A stretch of 64,000 bases of DNA, taken from the NCBI GenBank assembly GCA_963682025.1, contig OY821517.1, positions 234,337,966 to 234,401,965 on the forward strand, in the 5' to 3' direction. Both the position numbers and the translations under genes were made by a program. Each line of letters starts with the position of its first letter. Position 1 is the stretch's first letter. The notes beneath the pieces are model-generated. The model did no database searches. It was not told the DNA's origin and was given only the letters and a program-made list of their open reading frames with translations. The stretch is from Cordilura impudica. Taxonomy: Eukaryota > Arthropoda > Insecta > Diptera > Scathophagidae. This document shows positions 45,438 through 56,335 of this stretch, piece by piece.

Positions 45438-47484
45438 GTTTTTTTAGCATTTTAATGAGTTCTTTTTGTGTTTGAAGTGTGATGGTGAGATTATCTGAAC
45501 CTCCCAGGCCGTCATCTACATAAAAGTTATGTTTAAGCATTTGTGAACCGTATGGATATTTTGTAGCGTTTTCATCAGCAATCTTTTGCAAACATCTGGT
45601 AGCTAAATAGGGTGCTGCTCTCGTTCCATATGTGACCGTACGAAGTTTGTAGTATTGAATAGGTAGCGATGGATCTTCTCTCCAAATAATTAACTGGTAT
45701 TGTTGATCATTTGGATGAATTAGTATTTGTCTGTACATTTTTTCGATGTCAGTGGTAAATACAAATTTCGGCAACCGAAAACGAAGTAAGATTGAAAATA
45801 ACTCACTTTGAACGGTTGGCCCCGCATACATCAAATCATTTAATGAATGGCCCATTGATGTTTTTGCTGATGCGTCGAATACTACTCTTAGCTTTGTTGT
45901 GGTGCTGTCGGGTTTGAGCACACAATGATGAGGGATGAAGTATTTTGGATTCGGTACCGCATCTATGTTGGTCTTCTGCATGTGTCCCAGATTTTCATAT
46001 TCTTGCATGAATTTAATATATTGAGTTCTAATTTCTTCATTTTTTAACAATCGTCGTTCTAGAGCTATGAATCGATTGTAGGCCATTGCATGTGATTCTC
46101 CTAATGCTGCTGGATTGTCCCGGAATGGTAGACTGACTACTAGACGGTCTTGATTGTTGGTGTGGACATGCTGAGTAAAATGTGAATCACATTGTCTTTC
46201 TGATGGTGATAGAGTTTTGTCGCTGGGTTCAATTTCATCTAATTTCCAGAGCTGTTCAATGGCTTCTTCCAATGATGCTGTGTTGTCAAGTACGGCACAT
46301 GTTAAAGCAGATAATGACCACTTGGGAGTTGAATTTTTGCCAATTGCACCACCCACGATCCAGCCAAGTGACGTATTTTGAAGTGTTGGAAGGCCGTCAG
46401 ACAGTTGTATTGTTCCCGCTTGAATTAACTTGTAGTAAAACTCTGCACCCAATAGAATATCAATTTTTTCTTGGTTGTTGAAATTGGGATCTGCTAGTTG
46501 TATGTTGCTTGGAATTTCCCATGTAGATGTATCAATATGTTGACTCGGCTGAGGTGGAATGATGTTTGGGAGTATAAATGCTTCCAAATTTGTGGAGAAA
46601 CTGTGATCTCTGGACTTCATTTCTATATTAATGCGGTAGTTTGACCTTTTTTGTACGTTGCCAACACCATCTATGCGAAGTGAAGTTTTGGTTGGGAAGG
46701 TAGATAACCTTTGGCAAAGTCGCTTGGAGACAAGGTTCACTTGAGAGCCAGAATCTAATACTGCTCTGAACTCATTGGAAGTACCATTTTGGGCAGAAAT
46801 AACAACTTTTGCTGTTGCTAGCAAAACATAACCCTGGCCCCCTTCGGCTGCTTTTGTAGCTGAAGATGTAACTGCGACGGCGTTAGAAGATGATGTGTTT
46901 CTTTGACTATTCGAACCCATAGTTGTGTTGATTGATGGTTTTGAATCTTTTTTTATGTTGTTCTGTTTCTTTTCTAAATGTAACAGCGTATTGTGTTTCT
47001 TCATGCACTTTCTGCAGCCACTTGATTTGCACTCTTTTGAAACGTGATCACTTCTGAAACAGTTGACGCATAAATGGTGTTGTTGTACCCAATTCAGTCG
47101 TTCTGCTTCTGATAAGTGATGAAATTTGCTGCAGTAATATAGTTTATGGCCACCGTTATTGCACATTTTGCAGGTGCCATTATCGACTTTATTGGAGGTT
47201 GTAACTGAAGATACTGTTTTCTGTGGCAATTTTCCGGTTTGAATAATTGCCTCCATTGATTGAAACTGAATTTCCAGAAATGATAAAAATTCAGCAATTA
47301 CTGGTACTTCTCTTGGGTTGGCCAACGACTGCATGTACCTGATGTGTGTTCCCCTGTCGAGTTTTTTAATTAATAATTGAATGAGTATCGCATCCCAAAA
47401 GGTTGTTACAATACCCAGATTGTCTAATGCGAGCAAACACTCCTTGGTGGTGTCATGCAGAACTTTGATAGATAATTTTTTCAA
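45382..47484 (-). pseudogene. BEL2 gag C-terminus, protease and RT
   Basis: 700 codons. LSIKVLHDTTKECLLALDNLG is the end of the gag core. Cys/His knuckles follow: CKMCNNGGHKLYYC, CVNCFRSDHVSKEC and CRKCMKKHNTLLH. Protease: RAVLDSGSQVNLVSKRL. RT: RVVFDASAKTSMGHSLND, FVFTTDIEKMYRQI (Asp) and NFYVDDGLGGSDN (YVDD), with the RT core more complete than in BEL1. The frame is lost at KKWRPGGKFRFQQ near 45410, where pol continues one frame over. The upstream join to gag is also a frameshift (near 47470), shared with the duplicated copy. Confidence 0.92.
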
Positions 47485-48508
47485 CCAAGTTGGCTACCAG
47501 TAGTCTTTTGTTGTTGTAGCGATCCTGAAGTGTTTTCCATGCAGTATTGTAATTTGTCTCTGATAAAGAAAACTGACTGATTAAGTGTTCAGCTTCTCCA
47601 GATACATTGCTTTTTAAATACCACATTTTCTGAATAGATGGTATTGGCTGTTTGTCCACCATCTCAGTAAACAAATCATGAAACTGACGCCATTTTAAAT
47701 AATCGCCATCAAATCGTGGTATAGTGACTTTTGGTAGATGTAATGCGCATTTGTTCAAATCTTTTATCATTGATTGTATTTCATTATATTGACTGGAATC
47801 ACCATTAGATAAAAGGTTTTGTTTTTTGACGGACAGACTGACTAAGTTTTGTCGCACTAAATCATATATTCTGTCATATTCGTTCTGATCCACACCAGAA
47901 TCAGCAGGGTTTTCTAATTTATCATAAATTTCATCGTGTAATACTTCAGCTTGATTCCACAACTTTTCAATGGTGTTGATTTCCACTTCAAAGTACTGCA
48001 AGGGATGGTCATCTTCATCTGTAATACCATTTAACAGCCGGTTTAGACCAGTCAAACGAACCTTAAGCCTTCGGATGAGACTATTAGTGTTATTGATGTC
48101 TTCATGACCTTCATGTTGAATAATAGCCTTCCTTGTAGGTGTCTCAATACTTCTCCTTTCTATAATTATTGGCTTTTCTGCTGATTGTCTTAACTTATCA
48201 ATTTCTTTTTTGAAAATTTCTAAGTAATTGTTGGCTATATCACTAATTTTCAAATAGTATTCTTCTGTGAAATATGCATGATCTGTCGCTTTATCTACCA
48301 GTGTGCGTAGTTTCATATCTTGGGCATCAAATAAATCCCATGCTTCGCTGAGCCGTCGTAATCGTTCATCAAAGTATTCTATCTTTGTTTTCCTTTTTGC
48401 GGAATCTTTTTTATAGTTTCGAACGATTTGTTGAATCTCTTCACCCGTTTTTGATTGGGCTTGTAATAAATGTTCGAACGTAGCCATGTTCTTCAAATTG
48501 GTAGCCAC
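47453..48508 (-). pseudogene. gag: BEL2 gag N-terminal part (copy A)
   Basis: 351 codons from MATNLKNMATFEHLL. It is helical and charged, and has LPKVTIPRFDGDYLKWRQF (about 262-280), the BEL/Pao gag core also seen in BEL1. It ends at RLLVANLVEKIIYQSSA, where a small deletion shifts the frame into the next segment. An identical copy lies at 50139-51194. Confidence 0.9.
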
Positions 48509-49132
48509 TTGTGAGGACAGACTAATTGATGTTTGACTAGTTCTTGTGTATAGTAATTGGTCAAATTTAGTGTTGACTCAATGTTGATTAATTTGACGAA
48601 AGCGTCACGGTTCTGATGAACCCAATGACTGTTGTAAGTGTTAGACCTGCTAGTGTTATAGCTGAATCTGCTGTAGTATTGTTGTGTACTGTAGCCACCT
48701 GAACGTAAATTTGGTGTTCAATCGCTTGGATGCGAGTTCAAAATGTTTGTAGGGGTAACCAATATGTGGTGTCCCAAAAGGCAATTACTACTAATGCTAT
48801 GGTAATAATTCGATTGTTGAATGTCGAGGTTTACCAATTGTAGGCTTCCTCAGTGTAGATTGATTTGTCGTTCAAGCTGGATCTGCTACTGAGCCGGACC
48901 TGCTTGATGTTTTTAGGGATTACCAAATGTAGAACTGGTAGTCGATCCCTTGTTTGCGTGTTCAATGCGTTTTCAGGTTATTAAAGTTCCTTACCACTGC
49001 ACTGTCGCCGAAATCGCGATTTTAGCGGCAAAAAATACTTCCCGACAAGCTAGCTTCACCAACTTTGTTGTGTAGACTTCTAGTGAGAAAAAATTCAATT
49101 TTAGAAAAAATGGGCGGGCCACGCCCCCTTTT

Positions 49133-51194
49133 TTAAAAGTAAAGGCAAATTTTTTCTTGGTTGTTGAAATTGGGATCTGCTAGTTGTATGTTGCTTGGAA
49201 TTTCCCATGTAGATGTATCAATATGTTGACTCGGCTGAGGTGGAATGATGTTTGGGAGTATAAATGCTTCCAAATTTGTGGAGAAACTGTGATCTCTGGA
49301 CTTCATTTCTATATTAATGCGGTAGTTTGACCTTTTTTGTACGTTGCCAACACCATCTATGCGAAGTGAAGTTTTGGTTGGGAAGGTAGATAACCTTTGG
49401 CAAAGTCGCTTGGAGACAAGGTTCACTTGAGAGCCAGAATCTAATACTGCTCTGAACTCATTGGAAGTACCATTTTGGGCAGAAATAACAACTTTTGCTG
49501 TTGCTAGCAAAACATAACCCTGGCCCCCTTCGGCTGCTTTTGTAGCTGAAGATGTAACTGCGACGGCGTTAGAAGATGATGTGTTTCTTTGACTATTCGA
49601 ACCCATAGTTGTGTTGATTGATGGTTTTGAATCTTTTTTTATGTTGTTCTGTTTCTTTTCTAAATGTAACAGCGTATTGTGTTTCTTCATGCACTTTCTG
49701 CAGCCACTTGATTTGCACTCTTTTGAAACGTGATCACTTCTGAAACAGTTGACGCATAAATGGTGTTGTTGTACCCAATTCAGTCGTTCTGCTTCTGATA
49801 AGTGATGAAATTTGCTGCAGTAATATAGTTTATGGCCACCGTTATTGCACATTTTGCAGGTGCCATTATCGACTTTATTGGAGGTTGTAACTGAAGATAC
49901 TGTTTTCTGTGGCAATTTTCCGGTTTGAATAATTGCCTCCATTGATTGAAACTGAATTTCCAGAAATGATAAAAATTCAGCAATTACTGGTACTTCTCTT
50001 GGGTTGGCCAACGACTGCATGTACCTGATGTGTGTTCCCCTGTCGAGTTTTTTAATTAATAATTGAATGAGTATCGCATCCCAAAAGGTTGTTACAATAC
50101 CCAGATTGTCTAATGCGAGCAAACACTCCTTGGTGGTGTCATGCAGAACTTTGATAGATAATTTTTTCAACCAAGTTGGCTACCAGTAGTCTTTTGTTGT
50201 TGTAGCGATCCTGAAGTGTTTTCCATGCAGTATTGTAATTTGTCTCTGATAAAGAAAACTGACTGATTAAGTGTTCAGCTTCTCCAGATACATTGCTTTT
50301 TAAATACCACATTTTCTGAATAGATGGTATTGGCTGTTTGTCCACCATCTCAGTAAACAAATCATGAAACTGACGCCATTTTAAATAATCGCCATCAAAT
50401 CGTGGTATAGTGACTTTTGGTAGATGTAATGCGCATTTGTTCAAATCTTTTATCATTGATTGTATTTCATTATATTGACTGGAATCACCATTAGATAAAA
50501 GGTTTTGTTTTTTGACGGACAGACTGACTAAGTTTTGTCGCACTAAATCATATATTCTGTCATATTCGTTCTGATCCACACCAGAATCAGCAGGGTTTTC
50601 TAATTTATCATAAATTTCATCGTGTAATACTTCAGCTTGATTCCACAACTTTTCAATGGTGTTGATTTCCACTTCAAAGTACTGCAAGGGATGGTCATCT
50701 TCATCTGTAATACCATTTAACAGCCGGTTTAGACCAGTCAAACGAACCTTAAGCCTTCGGATGAGACTATTAGTGTTATTGATGTCTTCATGACCTTCAT
50801 GTTGAATAATAGCCTTCCTTGTAGGTGTCTCAATACTTCTCCTTTCTATAATTATTGGCTTTTCTGCTGATTGTCTTAACTTATCAATTTCTTTTTTGAA
50901 AATTTCTAAGTAATTGTTGGCTATATCACTAATTTTCAAATAGTATTCTTCTGTGAAATATGCATGATCTGTCGCTTTATCTACCAGTGTGCGTAGTTTC
51001 ATATCTTGGGCATCAAATAAATCCCATGCTTCGCTGAGCCGTCGTAATCGTTCATCAAAGTATTCTATCTTTGTTTTCCTTTTTGCGGAATCTTTTTTAT
51101 AGTTTCGAACGATTTGTTGAATCTCTTCACCCGTTTTTGATTGGGCTTGTAATAAATGTTCGAACGTAGCCATGTTCTTCAAATTGGTAGCCAC
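49133..51194 (-). pseudogene. BEL2 gag/protease, copy B (truncated)
   Basis: Contains the same 351-codon gag frame (50139-51194) and a 345-codon knuckle/protease frame (49133-50170) as copy A. The protease frame runs only to NNQEKI and then reads CLYF across the junction into Transib sequence. Copy B lies nearer the 5' LTR, so transcripts from it would meet this truncated unit first. Confidence 0.9.
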
Positions 51195-51685
51195 TTGTGA
51201 GGACAGACTAATTGATGTTTGACTAGTTCTTGTGTATAGTAATTGGTCAAATTTAGTGTTGACTCAATGTTGATTAATTTGACGAAAGCGTCACGGTTCT
51301 GATGAACCCAATGACTGTTGTAAGTGTTAGACCTGCTAGTGTTATAGCTGAATCTGCTGTAGTATTGTTGTGTACTGTAGCCACCTGAACGTAAATTTGG
51401 TGTTCAATCGCTTGGATGCGAGTTCAAAATGTTTGTAGGGGTAACCAATATGTGGTGTCCCAAAAGGCAATTACTACTAATGCTATGGTAATAATTCGAT
51501 TGTTGAATGTCGAGGTTTACCAATTGTAGGCTTCCTCAGTGTAGATTGATTTGTCGTTCAAGCTGGATCTGCTACTGAGCCGGACCTGCTTGATGTTTTT
51601 AGGGATTACCAAATGTAGAACTGGTAGTCGATCCCTTGTTTGCGTGTTCAATGCGTTTTCAGGTTATTAAAGTTCCTTACCACTG

Positions 51686-51720
51686 CACTGTCGCCGAAAT
51701 CGCGATTTTAGCGGCAAAAA
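51686..51720 (+). repeat. Transib left terminal inverted repeat, RSS-like
   Basis: Starts CACTGTC, then 23 nt, then AAAAAATAC. The layout is that of a 23-spacer recombination signal: heptamer, spacer, A-rich nonamer. A second copy of this end lies at 49000-49034 through the BEL2 duplication. Confidence 0.85.
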
Positions 51721-51922
51721 ATACTTCCCGACAAGCTAGCTTCACCAACTTTGTTGTGTAGACTTCTAGTGAGAAAAAATTCAATTTTAGAAAAAATGGG
51801 CGGGCCACGCCCCCTTTTTTAAAAGTAAAGGCAAATAGTACTTCCTGGCAAGCTAGCTTCACCAAAATGGTTATACGGACTTCTACTGACAAAAAAGCCA
51901 CTTGAGAAAAAAAATGAGCGGT

Positions 51923-52866
51923 TCACGCCCCCTTTTCATCTGCTTCTAATTCCAATGAATAATTATTTAACGACTCTAAGCTAACATCGGAATCAGAACT
52001 ATAATTGCAGCTGGAGGCTTCTTGAGATGTCGAAGGTAGTAGCAGTTCTGGTGGTAATTCAGGCATTTTAAAAAGATCAATTACTTCTCGAGGAAACGGA
52101 AGTTTTTCTGAACTATTTGTACGTTTTTGCAAACATAAGCTTGAAATATACGGGTCAGAGCTATCCATAGCTCTATGATACATGTCAATTACCTTGTGCA
52201 CTCTTGAATCCTTTCGAGCGTGACCAGTTCGATCTTTTTTATAATATTTGTTTCGCGCCTCAGATGCATTTTCTGCAAGGCAACCTATTCCATTTTCGCT
52301 TCAAAATTAGGAGAATCAAAGTTTCTTATAGATCGAAATTGCTTTGGACCGGCATGACAGATGGGGCATTGCTGTGCACTTTTAGTTTCTGTCAACATAT
52401 TTAAGACTTTCCCATCTATTAATGTCATATATAATTTATATTTTACTTCAAAGCATGAACTAATAATTGCTCATAGTCTCCTTGCTGGGAAGCTAATTCG
52501 GAAGCTAATTTCCTTTTATTTCTTTCGCAGCTATTATCATAAGTCATTTTTGGTCGCCCGATAGCATAATCTTTTTCGGTATAAAAAAATTGTTTCTCGA
52601 CCCAACCATTCCTTAATATATTTTCTAAATGTTTTCTCATTTCTGGATTGTTTATCCCATTTTAGTTTAATAAAATTAGATAAGTTCCGAGCTTTAGTAC
52701 ATATTAATTTACTTAATTCACTGTCAATTTCGTATGGAATCTTTCCTTCTATGTAATTCGAAACATTCCTGTTGTTTCTCAACCAAAAGTGAAATATTTC
52801 AGAATTTTTGAACCTGAGTGTTTCTGCAAAAATATTAAAAATCCGTTCATTAGCAGTCAAATGCAT
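51923..52866 (-). pseudogene. Transib (RAG1-like) transposase, N- and C-terminal remnants
   Basis: The frame from ATG 52866 (MHLTANERIFNIFAETLRF) gives about 95 N-terminal residues, shifts at an A run near 52585, and continues with AIGRPKMTYDNSCERNKRKL, the GRPK..F..S.R.KRR motif of Transib proteins. A zinc-type CPICHAGPKQF lies near 52360-52330 (minus sense). The next recognisable part is the C-terminal motif IGCLAENASEARNK...HARKDSR...DSSDPYISS (about 52290-52130), which aligns with the region of the last catalytic Glu in Transib and RAG1. The intervening region with the two catalytic Asp residues is missing. The C-terminus ends in an acidic Ser/Leu-rich tail (stop 51923). Not functional. 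Confidence 0.82.
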
Positions 52867-53331
52867 ACACTTTTACCATGACATAAAACTTGAGTTCTGT
52901 ACAAATAACCACATGTAAATAGTTCCAATGACACTTCATGACATTTTTAGTTTTACTCTACGAAAAACGATAAAATTCTTCAGAATTTCACAAAAAAATT
53001 CACACAAAAAACCACCAAAATAAGTACGAAATACAAACATTTAGCAAACTATATTTGTATATAGTAAAAATACTCACCTCGAGTATTAGATCTCATATTT
53101 ACAAAGTTTTTTTTACAAGAATATATTATTAAAAAAACAGTTTTTAATTTTATAAAAATTTTGCTGCTTCACTTGTATTAACACGTACTAAAAAATATGT
53201 AAACATTAACAGCTGTTTGTACATAAACAGGGTTGCCAACAGTAAATTTTTTTTTTAGCTTTTTCTTATCAATATGTTGGGTATTGAACACCATCAAAAA
53301 AATTGTAAAAATTTAAAGTTGAAAAATTGAC

Positions 53332-53366
53332 TTTTTGCCGCTAAAATCGCAATTTCGGCCATAGTG
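53332..53366 (-). repeat. Transib right terminal inverted repeat, RSS-like
   Basis: On the minus strand it starts CACTATG, then 23 nt, then AAAAAGTCA. Three mismatches to the left repeat over 35 bp. Confidence 0.85.
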
Positions 53367-53396
53367 CACTGGTGGGGGAAACTTAATTTTTCCAAA

Positions 53397-53414
53397 AACG
53401 TCTAGGGGTCACCA
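53397..53414 (-). other. BEL2 primer-binding site (tRNA-Trp type)
   Basis: The minus strand reads TGGTGACCCCTAGACG, three bases (TTT) inside the 5' LTR, the same layout as BEL1 with a few substitutions at its far end. Confidence 0.75.
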
Positions 53415-53417
53415 AAA

Positions 53418-54127
53418 TGTAAATATCTAACCAAATGTCCTGTACAAATGGTCAGAATTTTACTTAAAACGTCGGTTGCCAATGTTATGGCAGTGTAGAT
53501 TTGTTTTAAGGATAAAGTTAATGTGGATTCAACCCCGACACATAAATCGGTGCTGACACTAAGCTTTAGCCCCTTTATTTTTCCCTTCAAGCACTTGTAA
53601 CTTGAAAGGTGATGGCCAGTAAATAAAACAATTAAATATGCCGTATTACTAGACTGATTCTTTATTTTGTTTGGGTTTTTATACCCAAAACAATAATCAA
53701 AAATGCTTAATACTAAATAGTGTAATTAATGTGTTTGTTATTGTATTTTGGTTAACAGTATAAAAAACGCTGAAAACAAAATAATAATAAATGTGTTTTG
53801 TTGTTGTGTATTGATACTTAAATTATTATAAATTAAAACAGTGTATTTTGTTGTTGTATCTTCAACCATAATAATGCTTACTAGTGTCGTTAGTCATAAA
53901 TGGTTAAATGATTTCACTGACGGATTGACCTATATTTTGTTTTATTCTGATTAAGCATTATTATGTTTGGTAACAATAAAATATGCGGAAGTAAATGTGG
54001 AGTAAAATAAATGTGACTTAATAATAATTACAAAATTATATGTGTCAAATAAAATATAAACAAACTGAATTTAAAATGTAGAATAACTAAAATAAAAACG
54101 TATAGTAGACTTCTTTGAAACTGGACA
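53418..54127 (-). repeat. BEL2 5' LTR
   Basis: 710 bp. On the minus strand starts TGTCCAGTTTC and ends ...ATTTACA. It differs from the 3' LTR by a 26-bp segment (near 53845) and several substitutions. Confidence 0.94.
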
Positions 54128-55590
54128 CAAACGCTTTTGTAAAGTCCAAAAATAAACCTGCAACACCATTTGAACCATTATCAATACCATCATATATAAA
54201 ATTTACAACATTATGACCATTCTTCTGTAAAAGGCAAGTGTAGCATGAATCATATCCTTTATTACCAACAAGAACATTTTTGACTATCGAAAAATAAAAG
54301 GATCATACTTATTACACACAAAATAATAAAACGATCAACACTGCTTTCATTGTACTACGAATGTTGTGGTTACAGTAGCATAAGCTAGATGTGCGCAATA
54401 AAGCTGCTATATATCCATTGTGACAGTCAACCCTTTAGGTGTTGTGCAATGATAGTTGTGTTTTACTTATAATTCTAGCAAAGATGTGTCCATTCTTACA
54501 CTTTCCCACTTCATAAGAAATCGCTTTGTAAACATATTTAGGGTATTAATTAAGTTCGATTATATTGAATGAACACAATTTTCACAGTTTCGTATTGTTT
54601 AGGTAATCATTATATATCTCCGTATTGAGTAAGTTGTACTCAGCACGAGTAATAGAATATTTTCAATATATTCGAAACCATCCATATACTCTATTCTTTG
54701 TTTTGTTGTTTCTAGTCTGCATCTAGATATTCGTAGATTTTGTTGGTTCCTTGTATTAATAAATGATTGGTTCTGAGTAAACTTAACAGTATGATAACCA
54801 ATGTTGTTTAAACTTTTGAAGACATACATACATGAGCAGCTGATATTTATATAATCTATGAATAATCACAATGGATTTACAAATATTATTATATAAAGAT
54901 AATGTTGAGTAAGTAGTTGGTAAAGTATATGTAGTTTTAAAGCTTTATTTGCATACTTCGCAGTGATTTCAAAACATTCGTCATTTTATATCCGTAAGTT
55001 ATTGCCATATAGTTCAAGTGGATTTGAATCAGAGCTTGATATACTAACATTTTAGTTCTAATATTCAATATATTCTTAATTTTATACAAAATGCCAATAG
55101 CCGGTGCAATTTTAGCTTTGACTTCTAAAATATGCGTATCCCATGAAAGATTACTTTGCAAAGTTGCTATCAACAAATATATTGAAATTATTATTCAAAG
55201 CATTGACATGAGGTCTAAATTTGATTGATTTTATTAGCATTTAGATTTAACTTGTTCATATTTATAGGGATAAAAGAGGCCAATATCATCAGCAAACATG
55301 TATAATCGACCAGTTAGGATCAAGTTAGAAATATCATTTAGATATATCGAAAATAGCAATGCCCCAAGCAGCTCCCTTGTGGCACTCCACACCCAACATT
55401 TAGTATATCAATTTTGCTGTTTTTTATTTGTACAAATTTCAGCTCCTTTCCCAACACACCATAATATCTTAACTTCTGTATCATTACATCGTAGTCAATC
55501 AAATCAAACGCTTTTGTAAAGTCCAAAAATAAACCTGCAACACCATTTGAACCATTATCAATACCATCATATATAAAATTTACAACATTA
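54128..55590. repeat. Duplicated LINE 3' segment holding the BEL2 empty site
   Basis: 54128-54213 is the target DNA resuming after BEL2. At 54212-54214 it jumps back to sequence matching 39049 onward (offset 15163), runs through CAAAC at 55505-55509 without any insertion, and repeats the 54133-54213 segment at 55510-55590 before continuing into LINE 5' sequence. The pre-BEL2 unit was therefore about 1.38 kb in tandem. Confidence 0.93.
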
Positions 55591-56335
55591 ACCACCGCTT
55601 CATCAGTACCACAGCCTTTCTTGAATCCAAATTGGTGTTTATAAAAGTAATTATTTTTTTCAATATATGATAACAGTTTTTGATGAATAATTTTTTCAAA
55701 AATTTCATCAATAGTTGATAGCAAAGCAATTGGACGAAAATTATTTACTTGAAAAACATTTTGAACTTTTGGTATGGGAACAATCTTACTGATTTTTAAA
55801 CAACTTGGAAAACTAGAAGACGTTACAATTTTATTGTAAATATTTTTTATAATTAGAGCTAGTATTTCTTTCTATTTATGCATTAATATCGGTGGTATAT
55901 TATCAACACCAGTTGATTTTTTAAAATTCATATAATCTATGACTATTTCGACCTCATTTGTAGTAACCAGTTGTAGAACGAAATGATTTGAAGTTCGAGA
56001 TAATGCTCTCAAGAAATTACAATTATCTGCAGGAAACGTTTGAATTTGTATCCTTAAATCCATCACGATTGAACAAAATATTGGTTCAGATCATTAGCTT
56101 TTACTTTATCATCACAAATTGATACACTTCCAGATGTTGTAAGATCAATATTTTTCTTCGGAACTCTCCCGAGTATATTATTTATAAATCTCCAATATTT
56201 TTTGGGATCCTTATCCGCTGTGCTTAAATTTTCATAATAATAGTTGTCTCGAGAAGATTTAGAAGCTATCTTAATAAATCTACCCAAACTCTTCAACAAA
56301 ATGTCATACTTGAACTTTTATAAGTTTGAATATCT
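54599..56335 (-). pseudogene. CR1/L2-like LINE ORF2 (linker, RT and C-terminus)
   Basis: From upstream: a linker (LKSLGRFIKIASKSSRDNYYY, KYWRFINNILGRVPKK), then RT blocks: KKSTGVDNIPPILM, LLSTIDEIFEKIIHQKLL, HQFGFKKGCGTDEAVVNVV, GLFLDFTKAFDLIDYDVMIQKL (catalytic Asp), VGCGVPQGSCLG, and MFADDIGLFYP (FADD, about 55300). The C-terminal IGILYKIKNIL and NYMAITYGYK region follows. The LDFTKAFD..D.D.LI.KL wording fits CR1/L2-type elements better than I or Jockey. Frames change at several places and the endonuclease is missing beyond 56335, where BEL3 begins. Confidence 0.82.

Larger units (their letters stand above)
46464..51836. repeat. 2,686-bp tandem duplication inside BEL2
   Basis: Unit A 46464-49150, unit B 49151-51836, constant offset 2686. 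Each unit spans part of protease, gag, leader, and the first 151 bp of Transib with its target duplication (49000-49150 and 51686-51836). The junction at 49150 joins Transib sequence to protease sequence at a short T-rich microhomology. All frames I compared (351-codon gag, 67-codon shadow, gag/protease) are identical between units, so the event is recent. Confidence 0.95.
51686..53366 (-). mobile_element. Transib DNA transposon (internally deleted), inserted in the BEL2 leader
   Basis: 35-bp terminal inverted repeats with three mismatches (51686-51720 and 53332-53366) and a perfect 5-bp target duplication CACTG (51681-51685, 53367-53371). Transib elements make 5-bp duplications and start with CAC(A/T)... 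ends. The body encodes transposase pieces including the C-terminal motif aligned with RAG1. Length 1,681 bp versus about 3 kb for complete copies, so the catalytic middle is gone. BEL1, at the corresponding leader position, has CCCCACCAGTGGTAAGGAGC uninterrupted, which independently confirms the insertion point. Confidence 0.88.
40347..54127 (-). mobile_element. BEL/Pao LTR retrotransposon with env (BEL2), with internal duplication and nested Transib
   Basis: LTRs at 40347-41030 and 53418-54127, flanked by a perfect 5-bp target duplication CAAAC (40342-40346 and 54128-54132). The intact target (single CAAAC) is preserved at 55505-55509 in the duplicated LINE copy. It has the same tRNA-Trp primer type, 3-nt spacing and polypurine tract as BEL1. 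From 5' to 3' on the minus strand it has gag, protease, RT, RNase H, integrase and env. Length is 13.8 kb, swollen by a 2,686-bp tandem duplication (gag/protease) and a 1.7-kb Transib. Frames contain several shifts and stops. Confidence 0.95.
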
